A DNA stretch of 64,000 nt from Echinococcus granulosus. Its lineage: Eukaryota; Platyhelminthes; Cestoda; Cyclophyllidea; Taeniidae. The position numbers were made by a program, and so were the translations under genes. The stretch lies in the NCBI RefSeq assembly GCF_000524195.1, contig NW_020170461.1:195343-259342 (forward strand), written 5' to 3'. Shown here in pieces: positions 12,101-22,464 of this stretch (its first letter is position 1; every line of letters starts with the position of its first letter). The notes beneath the pieces were generated by a model. It had not been told where the DNA came from. It ran no database searches and saw only the letters and a program-made list of their open reading frames with translations.

Positions 12101-14858
12101 ATGGCCTTGGTGGCGTTGGTGGTCTTTTCAGTCATTACAGAGTCAGTCAAGCTTGTTTAACCATAAGGTCTCGGTTGTGCCAACGGCATGATTATCATTA
12201 GCCACTGGAAGAGGTGAAGTGTAGTGACGTAACATGAACGTAAAGCAGTGAAAGATCAAGATGAGAGGTCAACAAGTGTCAGTAAATGGCCTTGTTACGG
12301 TGGTTCGTACACGTACACAGGGACTGTGAGTCGTCGTGATCTGGGTAAGTAAATGGGATGGTGGTGGTGCGAAAGGAGAAGGGATGAGAGAGGGTGTAAG
12401 GTGGGGAGAGGGGATGTGATGAGGCGCTACAGCTTACCCAGATGTTCCCACTGCCACGGCATAATAGTTCAAGAAACGTCGCAGTGTGTTTCTATACCGT
12501 TCCGGCACTTACACAAAATACGGCATCTGGAGACATGGTCAACTTGCTTTTGGATGGGAAGATTTTACAGGGCCTCGCTTTCAGTTAAGAGTGTAGCCAA
12601 CGGGACGTCACTCATCTCAACTCACGTCGCTTCACGTCACCTAATATTCTCACTTCCTCAGTGATGTTACTTGCCTGCCTTCGTACCAAATGCTCACCGC
12701 TATTAGGAGAATAACGTTGTGAGGAGGTGAGCAACCACTGGAGTGATATACCACCAATATCATCTTAGATCATGGGTGAGTGTAACCAGCCACTCCAGGT
12801 GACTGAATATGGACCAGGTAGCTGCCTAATGCCTCGTCAACAAACATCCGCCGACCAGTGCTTTCCGATGCACAGCTGACCGTGGACTCCTTCTGTTGTG
12901 GCAGTGCCTGTCCTTAGAGGCAAGCGGAAGTTGCCTCCACAGCATCGACCTCGACTCGAAATTGTCTCGGTTGGGGTGATTTTCGCCATGAATTGAATCT
13001 GTGTCTGGCGTGTCCTGCATTCGTCAGATTAAAACGGTCGGCCGGTAGTAATAATGAGAATCTCCATGCCTCCGTGATTGGCTACTGGTTGTGTGGATGG
13101 CAGCTTGTGCCACCCGCGCTACTTGTCACCCTGTCCTAGAGGGACCTCTCGGTGCCCTGCTGTTTGACACAAGGTGCGTTAACTTAAGTAGCTCTCTCCA
13201 TCCCACAGTGGTAACTTTCATGATAAAGTACAAAAAGGAGTGGATTAGCAGATGTTTCTGGTCATATAGCACACATGGAACATATTAATTAATACTTCGC
13301 CTTCTCCCCTACTCCCCTCCTTTCATTTTGCCCTCCCATCCTCCTCCACCCTCTCGTTTTCCGATGATAATGTAAAAATGGGTAAACCTTACACGCACGA
13401 AGCGTACTTTTGCTGGCAGCTTGCCCAGTTACAAAGAATTGGAGGGTTGAAACAAGTAGATGTTACAGACGTTAAGAGGACCATTTAATTTATGGTGCGT
13501 CACAAAGTCAGGGAGTTCTCAAATGCCGTTTGACAGGAGTTGTCATCCCCTCCTTCCCATGCAGTTCAGCTGACCTCTTGAATGACTGCCTCGCTTAGCT
13601 GGTGTTGATTGGCGTGAGGATTATGCTTGAGGTCCGCTGTATTTGACCGTGGTACGGTGACATTCACTTTGAGTAAAGGAGATGAAACGCCTCAGCTATT
13701 GACTGCAGTATCCACAGGATTGGGGACTGTGACCCAAAGTACTCACACTGCCAAGTCAAATTTTGGACTGGGTTAGACTTTTGCTGTCCACTGCGGTACA
13801 CACATGTGTGTATCAAAGAGAGTGCTTCACATCTGTGCTGTTTCGTTTCCCTTCAACTACCACTTAGTGGCTGATTGGTGCGTTGTTTATCCCAACTTTC
13901 ATTTGATTGGTTGGTTGTTTTATGGGGCATAACGAATAATTCTAAAGCTGGCGTCGATTCATTTTAGTAAATGGAAAAACTTTCTTGAAATTTTGAGACA
14001 ATAAATTGGGAACTCAAATGGTAAGCAGCCATGACCATATATTTATCCAGATGTTGCCTCAAGACATTTTTATTACGCCATGCAGCTGCAGCGACTTTAG
14101 TGACAGTGGTTTTTTATTATTATTGGGTGCTTCTGGGTCGGCTTTTCGGGGTCGTTCTCTTGTGAATGGCTGAGTAGTTGACTCAGAAAGCGGTTGAGTT
14201 AGTAAATTAGTCGATGACCGATTAAAAGGATAGATGGATGACCTAATAAATGAGTGGCTAATCAGCTACCTGCTCCGTGGATAGCCAAAAAATCTGCCTA
14301 TAAAAGAGACCTGCTGATCAACTTCTTCATTTTATGTCAATTTCAGGTGAACGGCGATCTTCTTTTACCAACTCGACAAGGTCATTCTTCTGTCCCCTCA
14401 CCAACCAAATGGAATCCACAAAACCCTCCACCAAAGTTGACCGCATGGTCTCTCCCATTCCTTCACCCCTTCCATCACAACCATCAGTCTCCGTCTACGG
14501 CACCATGGATCGATCCTCCCGCACTCGCAATCGTAGCGGAACCTTCAACCCCTCCCAGAACGACTACGACAACGGAGGCTTCAGTACCTGGAGGTCATCT
14601 CAATTTTACCCAGGAGTAACAGCAGGCAACACTGGAGTACAAAGTGAGCGAGTGACGGATCTGGGTGCGAGCCGAATCTCATTGTGGAGCCAGAAGACAT
14701 CTGTAGAGCAACCAGAGCCTCAACGATTTGGCAGTCTTGGCAGGCATGATGATCGGCTTATTCGAAAGTACCTTCAACGGCATTCATCAATGGGGTCAAG
14801 GGCATTTCTGCCGGAGACTGGAGGAGGACATAGTTTTTTGCAATATAGCCAGCGATAG
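9198..14858 (+). CDS. Unidentified Ser/Pro/Arg-rich disordered protein, three exons
   Basis: Three exons fit together exactly: 9198-9375, 9576-10757 and 14347-14858 (stop TAG). Both junctions are phase 1 and all splice sites are GT/AG (AG before GTGAAT, then AC before GTAAGT). The product from the ATG at 9198 is 623 aa. Residues about 17-40 form a charged amphipathic helix (ENQMDGNLRRLQENILEEIR). The rest is low in hydrophobic residues and rich in Ser, Pro and Arg. It has a Pro stretch near residues 105-116 (PLPSPPLPSPPP), a poly-Ser run (SASSSSSTS) and many basic Ser-containing motifs of RRLSR type that could be kinase targets. The C-terminus ends with GGGHSFLQYSQR. I recognise no domain; a scaffold or cytoskeletal adaptor is possible but this is speculation. 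The same frame stays open upstream of 9198 to an AG at 9176-9177, so an earlier coding exon may exist. AATAAA follows at 14902. The second intron starts almost directly with repeat R1 copy C. Confidence 0.75.
10758..14346 (+). other. Intron 2 of the unidentified gene
   Basis: A 3.6 kb intron with donor GTAAGT at 10758 and acceptor TTTCAG ending at 14346. Besides R1 copy C it holds a CRE-like cluster of three ACGTCA/ACGTCG sites near 12604-12640. An open frame at 11399-11626 is rich in Ser and Pro, like the host protein, but I could not tie it to splice sites. Confidence 0.6.
10800..11340 (+). repeat. Dispersed repeat family R1, copy C (in intron)
   Basis: It shares with the other copies GACACTTTCTTC, GTAGATCTCAGACGTAAC, CAGCAGGTGATCAGA, GTGTACTCCGTTGGGAGTG and GTGCGAACAGTGAGTGGATC. 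The distal block (ATACATCACGTTCAGG) is weakly conserved. It begins about 40 nt after the 5' splice site at 10758. As a result the host exon's open frame runs on into the repeat and would mislead an ORF-based annotation. Confidence 0.7.
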
Positions 14859-14901
14859 ATGTGTTTAGAGTCATTCCTCCCCCTCTTTATTTCTGATTGT
14901 A

Positions 14902-14907
14902 AATAAA
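14902..14907 (+). terminator. Polyadenylation signal AATAAA
   Basis: It lies 44 nt after the stop codon of the unidentified gene, giving a very short 3' UTR. Confidence 0.65.
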
Positions 14908-16762
14908 TTGAGTGATTTTCTTTTGACCAATTTGAACTAGGAATAGCTTGGCTCAGTCATTTGGGGTTACAAAAACACTTGAAGATGGTCTTTTGGCGGA
15001 CGACAAAAACGGTGCAATAAGAGGGTGATAGGTAACCAGAAAATTGTCCTGATGTAACCTGTCGAGGTTGGTTTGAAAGCACAGGTACGGTGACCTTCGT
15101 TACGCTCTGCCATACCTTCCCTTTCGGGTTATTCGAGCTTATCCACCTTACCAAAAGAGGTTAACGCATTCTCTTGTGTAAATGTAATTAAAATGAATAA
15201 TTTTTCTCGGAATTCAATCTATACAACACAAGCATGAGGTACGAGATTTCTATATGGTAAACCACGCAAATCAACCTCAGACAAGTGCTGGATCTACAAC
15301 CTTTTCTTGACCTCGTAAATTTTTAATGTGCCTAACGATCGTTTTTTCTTCGCCAGAGAAAAAAGACTTTAGAAATGGCCATCTCTGCTTCTACCTCATC
15401 CCTGCCTCCCAGCTGTCCACAACATTTCCAGTGTGTTCGTGTGATTGGCTAATGTCAGGAAAGGTTGCAGCCACTTTTCATGGGTAAATTTTGAACAGGA
15501 CGTTCAACTGCTTGATCCAAAAATCCAAGCTGTTTCTAAGGTAATTGTTTTCCCGTAGTCTGGTTTAGATGATATTTTATGACCCTTTAAAAGAAGGTGA
15601 GATGGAAGGGGGCCTAATGAAGGGTACCGCGTCGATATTAATCTAGGCACACAAACAATGGCCTGCACTTTACAGGTCATCACATGCTATAACAAGTCAT
15701 TGTAGCAAAATAAACCACACAGAATCTGAACTTTTTCAGCCCCTGGCGCTTTACTTTCAAATTATTTGGGATTCAATCGTATCTACTAACCCACTAGTCG
15801 AGATAAATCAATTCGAATTCCCCAAGGTCTTGGCTGTAGCATATTATTTTGACAGCGACATTTTGGAATTACTACCTGATTTTGGGACTCGTAACTGTAA
15901 TTCTGGTACGTTTTCAGTAGATACTAACAGTTACTAGCCATTAACTCAAGGCGACATAGCTCTGGCACTTTTCCTAGCATTTGCCAAATGTCAAAGCTAC
16001 CGAATTATAATCGAAGTTAGAAGTACCGGGGTGTTCTTGATTGGGAATTTAAATATGCATGGTGATGTGCGACTAGCTTGAATCGGAAATATTTTGGTGA
16101 TTTCAAATTTAACTTTACCCGCATTTGCGAATTCCCCAATTTATCCCACTTTATTCCAATTCATTTACCGGTTTTTATGCTGACATGTAACAAAGGACTG
16201 CTCCATTGGTACTCAAATCCAGACTGGCTCGGCAGATTGAGGGTCAACTTCCATTCATTCCCAAGATATTTAATTTATTTCAACAAGTACAGAGCAAAAT
16301 AGCTCAATATGACATTGCAGTCAGTATATTCTTCCCCCAAATTTTGCCTGAAGTAATAGTGAATCATGAGAGTTCCACTTAAGTAGATTTTGTACTAGAC
16401 TTTTGTATTCCAAATCTTGTGTATTTCAGGAGTCCGGTGAGCAGTGATAGCTGCTGGTTTGGGTAAGCAATTGGCGTAAAAAAGTTCCTCAGAAGTTATT
16501 CCTTTCTTATTTCACCTTAATTTAATAATTTGTTATATTCTGATTTCTAGCAAAAGTATTTTTATAAAAGTTGTGGCAGCTGGAGTTAGGTAACACGCCC
16601 TAAAAAACAGACTGTTTTATTAGTAAAAGTTTTATCTGCGGATTTAAACAGTCGTTTGACATTGTTTTTGTTATTTTGTCAAATGGGCCTATGTTACTTT
16701 AGTTCTCTATTCAAAACAGCGTATCTTCAAAATAGAGCTCCCAACTCCCAGCAGCCAATGAA
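14908..16762. other. Intergenic region upstream of TIMM21
   Basis: A 1.85 kb AT-rich spacer. I find no conserved frame. The TIMM21 promoter must lie in its right part but no clear TATA box stands out. Confidence 0.5.
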
Positions 16763-16784
16763 ATGGCTCTTGCGCATAAGCTGA
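16758..16784 (+). other. Short upstream ORF overlapping the TIMM21 start
   Basis: An ATG 5 nt before the TIMM21 ATG opens an eight-codon frame (MKWLLRIS, stop TGA) in another reading frame. If it is in the mRNA it could reduce initiation at the TIMM21 start, or be skipped by leaky scanning. Confidence 0.35.
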
Positions 16785-17851
16785 CGAGCTTCAACAAGTC
16801 TGTCCTACGTAGAGCCTTGATATCCTTTTCTACATCGCACTCACTTCGCCAGGATTCCTCCCAGGAATCGCCTAAGAAGCTTGTTCCTAAGTTTTCTGCT
16901 GATACTCCACCACCGGTTTCTATCAAAACAAAAGGTTCTACTTTCTCTACGTTTGTATAAATTGTTGTAGTCAAACAAAGTGCTAGTGATGCATGGTACT
17001 CCACCGTCATTGTTGGTGGTATAGCACTCACAGGTTGGTCTATTTAAGCCGATCTCATCATCTTTTCCTTCAGGCTTCATTTTCTACGTTATTGTGCATG
17101 AACTCTTTTCCACTAAAAGTCCCACTCGTGTTTATGAGGAGGCCTTGGCAATTTGTATCAGCGATACTCGCGTTCGCGACTTGTTAGGTGAGCCAATCAC
17201 TGGCTGTGGGGAATCCACTCGTCGCGGTAGACGAACTCAAATTGCGTAAGTTCAATCTTTTAAGTGTTTTCATCATTTGTTTTCTATGGGGATTTGTGAT
17301 TTTGCTCTTAAATAGATCTTCAGAGTGGTTTGACAGTAACGGAAAGAAGCACATGGCTTTGCGCTTCTACTTGAAGGGTGCCTATGCCTCCGGCACTGTT
17401 CACCTTGAAGTTTACGAGGTTGGTCGTTTCCAAAGTTTCGCTTTTTCTGCCTTCTAATTGTACAAAAGATTTGCGCCATTTAATCAGGTTATTTTTTGAT
17501 TTCTTTGTGCTTTCTTTCATGTGAAATGCTCCATTAGCTTTAGTGATAACTGGTAGACATACTCGCCTCTGATTACTTTCGCACTACAAAGTAATGAGGA
17601 AACACTATCATCAGTAGCAAGTACATATAAATGTGCACCATCGTTCTCTTTTTTTCATTGGCTGACACATCTAGACGGATTCCAAAGAACTAGTCTACCG
17701 ATATCTGGTCGTGGAGGTAGACGGCTTGTCAAGGCGCCAAGTGATTCTACGACCTGAGGCAGATACTCCAGCTACCTCCCCTGCTGTTCCACCGCCCCCA
17801 CCACCCCCACCTACTCTTGCACCCTTTGGAGAAGAATCTAGCGAAAAGTAG
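16763..17851 (+). CDS. TIMM21: TIMM21, mitochondrial import inner membrane translocase subunit
   Basis: TIM21 is a subunit of the TIM23 presequence translocase; it contacts the TOM complex and helps assemble respiratory complexes at the inner membrane. Five exons join in frame: 16763-16934, 16971-17033, 17074-17245, 17316-17418 and 17675-17851. Phases are 1, 1, 2 and 0, giving 228 aa (human about 248). The N-terminus is basic with hydroxyl residues and lacks acids (MALAHKLTSFNKSVLRRAL), as in a mitochondrial presequence. One membrane helix spans about residues 67-87, followed by HELFSTKSPTRVYEEAL. The family hallmark GESTRRGRR is at 125-132. The intermembrane-space domain follows: MALRFYLKG, GTVHLEVYE and YRYLVVEVDG. 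The tail carries eight consecutive prolines (209-216), which I do not know from other TIM21s. Introns 1 and 2 are only 36 and 40 nt. AATAAA lies at 17959. Confidence 0.93.
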
Positions 17852-17958
17852 ATATGATTTTGGGATTATTATCATTGTTAGTCGAATATTGATAGGGAAT
17901 GAGTGCCATAATAATACCCGGAAAGCTGTTGTTTATTAGCAAAACTTTTATTTATGGA

Positions 17959-17964
17959 AATAAA
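17959..17964 (+). terminator. Polyadenylation signal AATAAA
   Basis: It lies 108 nt downstream of the TIMM21 stop codon. Confidence 0.6.
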
Positions 17965-20900
17965 GAAGATTGTACCATTAGTGATACGTTAAAAAATGAT
18001 TTATTTTATTTTCGTTCCGTTTTGGCTTTTCCTTAGCTCATTTCTTTCTGCCCTGCAAATCATACCACCAGTCGACAGCATTCATAGGTTGGGTTATGTC
18101 CTGACGATTGTGATTTCTCCATTCTTTTGGTAATGCATACTATTATTTTGTAAAAATCGAGAAATGCAGGTCTGCGGGTGCTAATATAACTCCGGGTTTG
18201 GCCTATGATGCTCAATGTGTGTAACAGTCTAACCTGGCATATTGTTCCTAAATGACAAGAGTTTTTGAGTAAACCCAATCTCACTGCTACCAATGTAGTT
18301 TTTCAGTTACTTTTGAGGCCACTATCGGGCATGCGGTTTCAGTGTGAGTGTCCCAAAGGTCTGATGGATTCGTAGCACGGACGAAAAGGGCAGAGTGCCT
18401 TCTCACCAGATTTGGAATCGAAACTTGGTAGACTGAAAAGCTTGCTTAATCGGGGGTGTAAATGTAACGCCCTTTTTACTATTCGATTGAAATATTCCTT
18501 TCCAAATCCGACTTTTTATAATCAGAGCTTTAGTGGGAAAGATTATCTTTGTTGAGAGTGTTCGGTTCAACGGCTCTCTTCAACACCTATATACATAACC
18601 TCAGTGGCCTTTTCAGTCTGCTCTGGTCTAATATAGCTTCAGCACTGGTGGAATGGAGCTTCAACAGATTGTTAGCGAATTGAGTCCACTGTAATCTGCG
18701 AGATGCATAACAATCTTTGGAGTTCCAAGTCCTCGTATTTGATCTTTCCTTGTACCACGTAGCTCACTTAACTCTCCTCGAACGGGACTGTGGAGACCTC
18801 TTTAGCTTCCTCGGATCGACCTTTATGTTGGTGACTCGGCCAATGATGCTGATTTTTCAACTCTTCTGTATGTTGGGAAAAGTGGGTATTGCTTGAGCGG
18901 GAAAGTTCGTGCAATTTCCGGTTTAGCTATTCGTAATGACTTATGACCTACTTGTCAAGCAATATAAGGTACAGGCAGATGCACCTTCTATCGGTTTGCA
19001 CGGTACGCTTTGCCCGCTCTCTGCTAATTCTTGCCTGCTTTGAACCCTCTTAGCATAAATTGGCAGCTGAATGAACCTCGTGGATGTGGTTCTAGCCTGT
19101 CCGAGACGCGAACCGGTCTTAACGTGGTAGCAGAGCTGGAAAAAAGGTATTCAAAGGAGGTGGGGTAGTAGAAGGGACCATCAGAAATCAAGGAATGAAT
19201 CGTGTACGATTTGAAGGTGGATGCGTCACGTTCGGAAAGACCTTCAGTTCACCCACCTCAAGTCTTAAGTACTATCTGGAGAAACGGGCTTAGAAAAATT
19301 TGTTAGTAGACTATTCTAGAGTGTACTTTGCTTCACCTACATGGAAAGCTGTCTTGGCATTCATCTCAGTTCACCGTCGCACGGTGGCAGCCGGCGGACA
19401 TGTCATAGATCAGTTCAGTTCAGTCGAAGTTAATCAAGCTGTCAGGCAACCATCTCACTGTGTCCGTGTGATGATGAAGGAAGGCATAGACTCCGTAGAC
19501 ATCTACTTGGATCGGAAAAAGCCTTCAAACACAATACAGTCCGATGCAGATGTTTCGAAGTCGGTCGTACATCTGTCCTGAGGGTTTAAATCCACAGTCT
19601 TGGCCGGTATTTCTACATATGTTATAACAGCACGTAAAACTTCTGATCCTGGAGAGCTGGTCGAAGTAAAATTTGTAATGAAAATATGCAAGAGGTGATT
19701 CTTTTTGTGAAAATACCGGCTGCACTCAATCTTTGGATGTCCTTGGCTGGTTCGGGTGTACTAAGCACCTCCCATTGCCAAACTTTTCAGATATTAATTA
19801 GACACTGGAATAGCAGGAACAAGCTAGATGTTGTTTTCCTTTTTTGAATCTTCTTAGTACTGTAATTGAAATTTTCGACCCTTATCCACTTCTGGGTCTA
19901 CCTTGGAAGGAAAAAAGCGAGGAGGCTCAACAAGGCTTTTGCAAATAAATTGTCAAATCCACTAAATAAGCTTTGGTACTTTTCGGAGCATCTGACCACT
20001 TTGATATGTTTACCTGTCGTCGCAGAACAAACAACTCAATTTAAGGCGAGAAGCTTCCAAATGTCCTTAAATATGAGGGATTCCGGTAGCGGTTTTCAAT
20101 AATGATGCCAGCGTGAGATCACTATAAATAACCGATGATCCGAATAAGCTCCATTAATGAGGTTTTGCGAAGGATGTTGGTGTAAATTGAAGCACATAAT
20201 AAGGACATTTTACTTATATTTTCCTATTCATTCCCTATCGCAGGATACTTCTCCAGAGGCATATAATGCCTACTTATCTCATTTAAGTAGTAAATCACGT
20301 TGGCCTTGACGATCATCGATTGGTATCAGAAACCGCATTAATAGACTAGTAGTGTTAGGAATCAAACAATTTCGTGAAAGTCCCGTCTTTATAAACTAAA
20401 GGCTTAACAGTTATTTAGCCACCTGCTGCAGCCTCAAGTGAACAAGCATCAGTGATTTGCTTAACGCAATCAAAGATGATTGACGACTGTAATTGGGTTT
20501 CGGAACACTACCACGCCACTCAGTCATAAAACCACTCCGAACTTCACAGTCATTGGCTTCTTTTCGCAATGTGAATGAAGGTTATGTCTCGCAAATCTAC
20601 TTTCCACACGCTAGGGTTGGAATTTTATGGACAGGCGCCTTTTATGCGCTCTTTAGGTTAGCAACTGTTACAACCCTTCTTGTCTGGCACAAGAAGCTTG
20701 CATTAACCATGCCTCAAGCGCCTCAAATGGTGTCTTCTAGTCATTTTTTTGGGGAAGGAGGGGGCTGAGCTTAAATTAAAGTTGTGTACAACTCTTTTAT
20801 ATTTTACTGATCTCAGATTACGTGACTTAGACCTCCTACTGGCGGTAAGAAGATCAAGAATCAACATTTGTTAACGCTTTTACCTTATGCAATTATTTAG

Positions 20901-21139
20901 GCAGGAATTTCTTCAAATTTGGTCTTGTTGCGCAATCTTTACTAGGCGGTGAGAAATTAATGTGCGAAAGTTTGCAAGACCCCAAACTAAAAAAAGTACC
21001 TTCTGTTCCCTATTTGACAACGTGGCACCAACAAACCAGTAAAATTGTAGATGTTTTTATATGCTCTTATACGGGGGAAGTGATTTATCAAAGTGCGACA
21101 TCCAAACGGTGCGCTTTGTTTCCACTTGACAGGTGAGTC
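17965..21139. other. Intergenic region, no gene recognised
   Basis: It contains scattered open frames (18060-18293 minus, 19300-19581 plus, 19866-20102 plus, 20493-20768 plus) without a recognisable motif or convincing splice context. A short segment at about 19210-19235 resembles the distal end of R1 copy C (GGATGCGTCACGTTCGG versus AGATACATCACGTTCAG). It may be an old fragment of that repeat. Confidence 0.5.
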
Positions 21140-21410
21140 AGTTAGTCGGCTAGCCGGGCTGGCGCGTGCCTGGCATGAGCCACAAGCGGACCAATTGCGT
21201 GCCTCCTGTGGTGCTATTGGTTGAACGTCTGCCTTGTGCACCATGGCATCAATATAAACGCAAGCGCATGCTCTACGTGCATATTTTCTCTGCACGCGTT
21301 GCTCGTCTCTCACGTACGTACGCACGCACGCTCGTTTACACGCGCATATCAGCGCACTTGCCCTCCACATTACCTCAAGTGCAACAAGAAGAAGGCGTGG
21401 ACTAGGCAAT
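21140..21410 (+). promoter_or_regulatory. Probable CpG-rich promoter of the CDK inhibitor gene
   Basis: The 270 nt before the start codon are richer in G, C and CpG than the flanks. They carry two CCAAT boxes in opposite orientations (CCAAT at 21191 and ATTGG at 21216) and an alternating CGTACG/CACG tract near 21311-21334. This fits a TATA-less promoter. The transcription start cannot be fixed from sequence. Confidence 0.4.
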
Positions 21411-22086
21411 ATGGCCGCTCCTGCAGCCAATTTAACTGCCAAATTTTGTCGTCAATTATTTCAGGATACCGCGCCGCGAGTTATGGTGCAACAAACGTTG
21501 GATCAAGTTATTCGTGCTGATCAGGAGCGTTTTCGTGCTAAATGGAATTTTGACGTGGCCAAGGGTTCTTCCACCACTTGGAAAATTGTACACGAACCGA
21601 AAGCTGCTTTCTACACTAAAATACCACGTAGACTGAAAGCACGTAGACGGTTAAATCAATCAGTGGTGGGGACACTTAGAGGTGAAATGCAGACACCGAA
21701 TGAAGGCCTGCTTTCGGACTCCTCCTTGGTTGGAAACCTGATTTTCAATTTCTCGGGACAGCCAGTGGAAAAGAAGATGAGGAACACTCTCATCCCCTCC
21801 TGTGAACCCGATTCCCCTTCTGTAACAGTAACTCCAGCCCCTTGTGGATGTACCACCTCTCGTGTATCATCAGCACCAACCACTCTTCCTACCGCCGATC
21901 CTGTTTTCAAGTTACCCTCACCTATTTCTAAGCTGTTGAAACGGAAATCACATCCCAGGATGACTGGCAAGTGATGTTTCTAACTCCTACGTAGTTTATG
22001 CATATTCAGGGATAATCTTTCTCCTTTTTCGTTCCATTTTAGATTACTTCGCCGTTCACAAACGGGCCAAAGCATCGAAAAAATAG
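21411..22086 (+). CDS. CDKN1-like: Cyclin-dependent kinase inhibitor, p21/p27/Dacapo (CDI) family
   Basis: CDI proteins bind cyclin-CDK complexes in the nucleus and stop the cell cycle. Two exons, 21411-21966 and 22043-22086 (TAG), encode 199 aa, close to human p27 (198). The CDI domain has the cyclin-binding RxLF motif at 14-17 (CRQLF), the kinase-lobe motif KWNFDV at 44-49, and an FY pair at 67-68 matching the p27 segment that enters the ATP cleft. A basic stretch follows (RRLKARRRL). The C-terminus, MTDYFAVHKRAKASKK at 184-199, resembles the p21/Dacapo PCNA-binding (PIP) motif and a nuclear signal. This C-terminus exists only if intron 1 uses a GC donor (ACTG before GCAAGT), which also makes the phases match. 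Reading through the donor would end the protein after RMTGK. Which of p21 or p27 is closer cannot be settled here. AATAAA is at 22459. Confidence 0.88.
21967..22042 (+). other. GC-AG intron in the CDK inhibitor gene
   Basis: A 76 nt intron starting GCAAGT and ending TTTTAG. It is phase 1 on both sides, and splicing restores an MTDYF motif across the junction. No GT donor in the neighbourhood gives a meaningful joined frame. Confidence 0.75.
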
Positions 22087-22458
22087 CACCGGTGAGTGGA
22101 GCGAATCAGAGAGACGTCCCTTTCCGTCTACATGGTCATAACAAATTAATCAGATGGATGTAGTCTCAATGATGGTGTTAGGTGTACATTCATCTGAACA
22201 TGCGGGCACAATAATTCCTGTTGGACCACTGATTACGGCGCGTCACCTTTCCCCCTGCGTTTGTTGCCATGTCAATACTGCCATCTAATATTTGCGGTCA
22301 ATTTGTGCCTCCTTTTTTGTAGTGCATGCAGACCTCCCTTCTGACCAGTTAAACAACGACATCACATTTCACACACCCTGTGTGTTTGGTTTTTCTTCCT
22401 GCTTCTCCCTCCACCCTCTTACGCCCAGATTTTTATTGCCAAGATTCTTTTACTATGC

Positions 22459-22464
22459 AATAAA
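22459..22464 (+). terminator. Polyadenylation signal AATAAA
   Basis: It lies about 370 nt after the CDK inhibitor stop and is followed by G/T-rich sequence. Confidence 0.5.

Noticed and set aside
20987..21442. 151-codon minus-strand frame
   Set aside because: It lies in the CpG-rich promoter opposite the CDK inhibitor start; GC-rich DNA lacks stops and no motif is present.
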